IMG/VR virus record: IMGVR_UViG_3300042112_000429
Location: 1-36,076 of that record
DNA from: a virus
DNA: 36,076 bases
Reading direction: 5' to 3' (one strand)
Part shown: one piece after another, positions 35,168 to 36,076 of the stretch
How positions within the stretch are numbered: the first letter of the stretch is position 1
Layout: each line of letters starts with the position of its first letter
Translations under genes and position numbers: made by a program
The notes under the pieces: model-generated
Databases searched by the model: none
Told to the model about the DNA's origin: nothing
Seen by the model: only the letters and a program-made list of their open reading frames with translations

Positions 35168-35856
35168 TCGTCGGGGTGGACGGGGCCGATGACGGTCGCC
35201 CACGGCTCGGTCAGCAGGTTGTAGTGCGCTTGGGTGAAACCGTGCTGGCCGATCAAGTCACGCACGGCCAACGCCCGAGCGGCGTCCCCAGCGGCGTTCC
35301 GAGCGGCGGCCCAATCGGCGTCCCGAGCGGCGTCCTGAGCGGCGTTCCAAGCGGCGTTCCAAGCGGCGTCCCGAGCGGCGTCCTCAGCGGCGACCCATGC
35401 GGCGACCCATGCGGCGTCCCGAGCGGCGTCCTGAGCGGCGTTCCAAGCGGCGACCCATGCGGCGACCCATGCGGCGTCCTGAGCGGCGTTCCAAGCGGCG
35501 TCGAGCCTTTGCACCTCATCGGCGGTCAACACGGCAACGCGCCGCACCAGCGCCACGATGTGTTCCCATTGCGGCCCGAACGTGTCTGCAAGATCGGCGT
35601 CGGTCACCTCAACGTGGGAGAGTCTTTCACGCACCTGCTGCCACGTGGTGGCCTCGTCGTCGTTCCAACTGGTGCCCCAGCCCTGACGGTTGGCAACCTG
35701 TTCGATCAGCAATGCGTCACCCGGCTGCGGTTGGCAGCGACGGATCGCACCATGCAGACACATCTGCTGGTCGTCACCCCAGTCGCCTTGCAGCCAGTAT
35801 TCGCCGTTGGGGCCGAGCAGGTTCAGCAGGTCCGTTTCGTTGATCTTGATGTTCAT
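35149..35856 (-). CDS. DUF6197-like protein with Ala-rich tetrapeptide repeats, copy 1
   Basis: This 235-residue protein has a DUF6197-like N-terminal part (about 1-90: [39 protein letters not shown]). A middle section is followed by 19 tetrapeptide units of type [16 protein letters not shown] (about 120-195). It ends [41 protein letters not shown]. The repeats would form a long helix with Trp on one face. AAGGAG is 6 nt before the ATG at 35856; a GTG at 35880 in the start module would add 8 residues. The function is unknown. Confidence 0.75.
   Translation of the reverse strand: MNIKINETDLLNLLGPNGEYWLQGDWGDDQQMCLHGAIRRCQPQPGDALLIEQVANRQGWGTSWNDDEATTWQQVRERLSHVEVTDADLADTFGPQWEHIVALVRRVAVLTADEVQRLDAAWNAAQDAAWVAAWVAAWNAAQDAARDAAWVAAWVAAEDAARDAAWNAAWNAAQDAARDADWAAARNAAGDAARALAVRDLIGQHGFTQAHYNLLTEPWATVIGPVHPDDEARRG
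35272..35499 (-). repeat. 12-bp tandem coding repeats (19 units)
   Basis: Nineteen units of GCCGCY plus six variable bases encode AAxx tetrapeptides. Neighbouring blocks are identical ([20 protein letters not shown] types recur), which points to recent slippage or unequal crossing-over. The other strand is also open across it, purely because of the repeat. Confidence 0.85.
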
Positions 35857-35871
35857 TCGGTTCTCCTTATC

Positions 35872-35891
35872 GTCAGCCACGGCGGGCCTCG
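35872..35891 (-). repeat. Start module copy 4
   Basis: The module ends the second paralogue (DEARRG) and offers a GTG upstream of copy 1, though the better start of copy 1 lies 24 nt further in. Confidence 0.8.
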
Positions 35892-36076
35892 TCGTCGGGG
35901 TGGACGGGGCCGATGACGGTCGCCCACGGCTCGGTCAGCAGGTTGTAGTGCGCTTGGGTGAAACCGTGCTGGCCGATCAAGTCACGCACGGCCAACGCCC
36001 GAGCGGCGGCCCAAGCGGCGTCCCGAGCGGCGGTCTGAGCGGCGGCCCCAGCGGCGGCCCCAGCGGCGGCCCAATC
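35873..36076 (-). CDS. DUF6197-like repeat protein, copy 2, C-terminal part (cut by window end)
   Basis: The last 67 codons of the second paralogue: a few AAAG/AARD/AAWA units, then the same C-terminal domain as copy 1 ([42 protein letters not shown]). The DNA of the C-terminal domain is identical to copy 1 for about 130 bp, so the duplication is recent. It runs off the window end inside the repeat. Its N-terminal half is most likely the fragment at 1-185. Confidence 0.75.
   Translation of the reverse strand, partial: DWAAAGAAAGAAAQTAARDAAWAAARALAVRDLIGQHGFTQAHYNLLTEPWATVIGPVHPDDEARRG

Noticed and set aside
35857-35880. GTG at 35880 as start of the repeat protein copy 1
   Set aside because: The ATG at 35856 has AAGGAG at ideal distance and matches the start of the second copy at 185.
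35020-35916. Plus-strand ORF with GVPSG repeats
   Set aside because: It is the complement of the AAxx repeats of the supported minus-strand gene; no start signal and no homology pattern.

Overview
This window looks like an almost complete genome, about 36 kb, of a temperate tailed phage (siphovirus type) of a high-GC Gram-positive (actinobacterial) host. The host call rests on a WhiB-family gene, an actinophage-style terminase, portal and HNH set, two promoters placed as for leaderless transcripts, and an endolysin C-terminal domain of a type common in Actinobacteria. The host species cannot be named from the sequence alone.

Layout: apart from one repressor gene (5113-5478), all genes lie on the minus strand and most overlap by ATGA, GTGA or TGATG. 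The two window ends fall in the two halves of one gene, a second copy of the repeat-rich gene at 35149-35856. The simplest reading is a circular or circularly permuted map with a small unassembled gap at that repeat. On such a circle a single leftward transcription unit starts at the promoter upstream of 5007. It runs through small early genes, a secreted transglycosylase, a recombination set (candidate annealing protein, two conserved phage proteins, SSB) and the paired DUF6197-like genes. It crosses the window ends, then passes WhiB, RusA and a replication initiator carrying a likely internal origin. Next come HNH, small and large terminase, portal, a group of unusual putative surface proteins, prohead protease, capsid, and a cassette of two glycosyltransferases and a double methyltransferase. 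The unit closes with connectors, two tail-tube-like proteins, tape measure, minor tail proteins, lysis genes and a metallophosphoesterase, and ends at a row of terminators (7349-7394, 7152-7193, 7052-7096, 6847-6891).

Lysogeny module (about 4.8-7.1 kb): an excisionase/MerR-like gene and a divergent HTH repressor share a 105-bp control region. A tyrosine integrase follows, and beside it lies an attP core that copies the 3' half of a tRNA gene (best fit tRNA-Glu, anticodon CTC), flanked by paired GTTACACG repeats that look like integrase arm sites.

The most unusual parts are: a 288-bp degenerate GCCNN pentamer array between SSB and its upstream gene; a four-copy module carrying Shine-Dalgarno plus GTG start that ends one ORF and begins the next; an origin-like cluster (perfect DnaA box, G-quadruplex motif, eight CAACGA/TCGTTG units) inside the initiator gene; the sugar/methyl-transfer cassette inside the structural operon; and a glycine-rich adhesin-like protein with a 21-residue-repeat partner lying between portal and protease.
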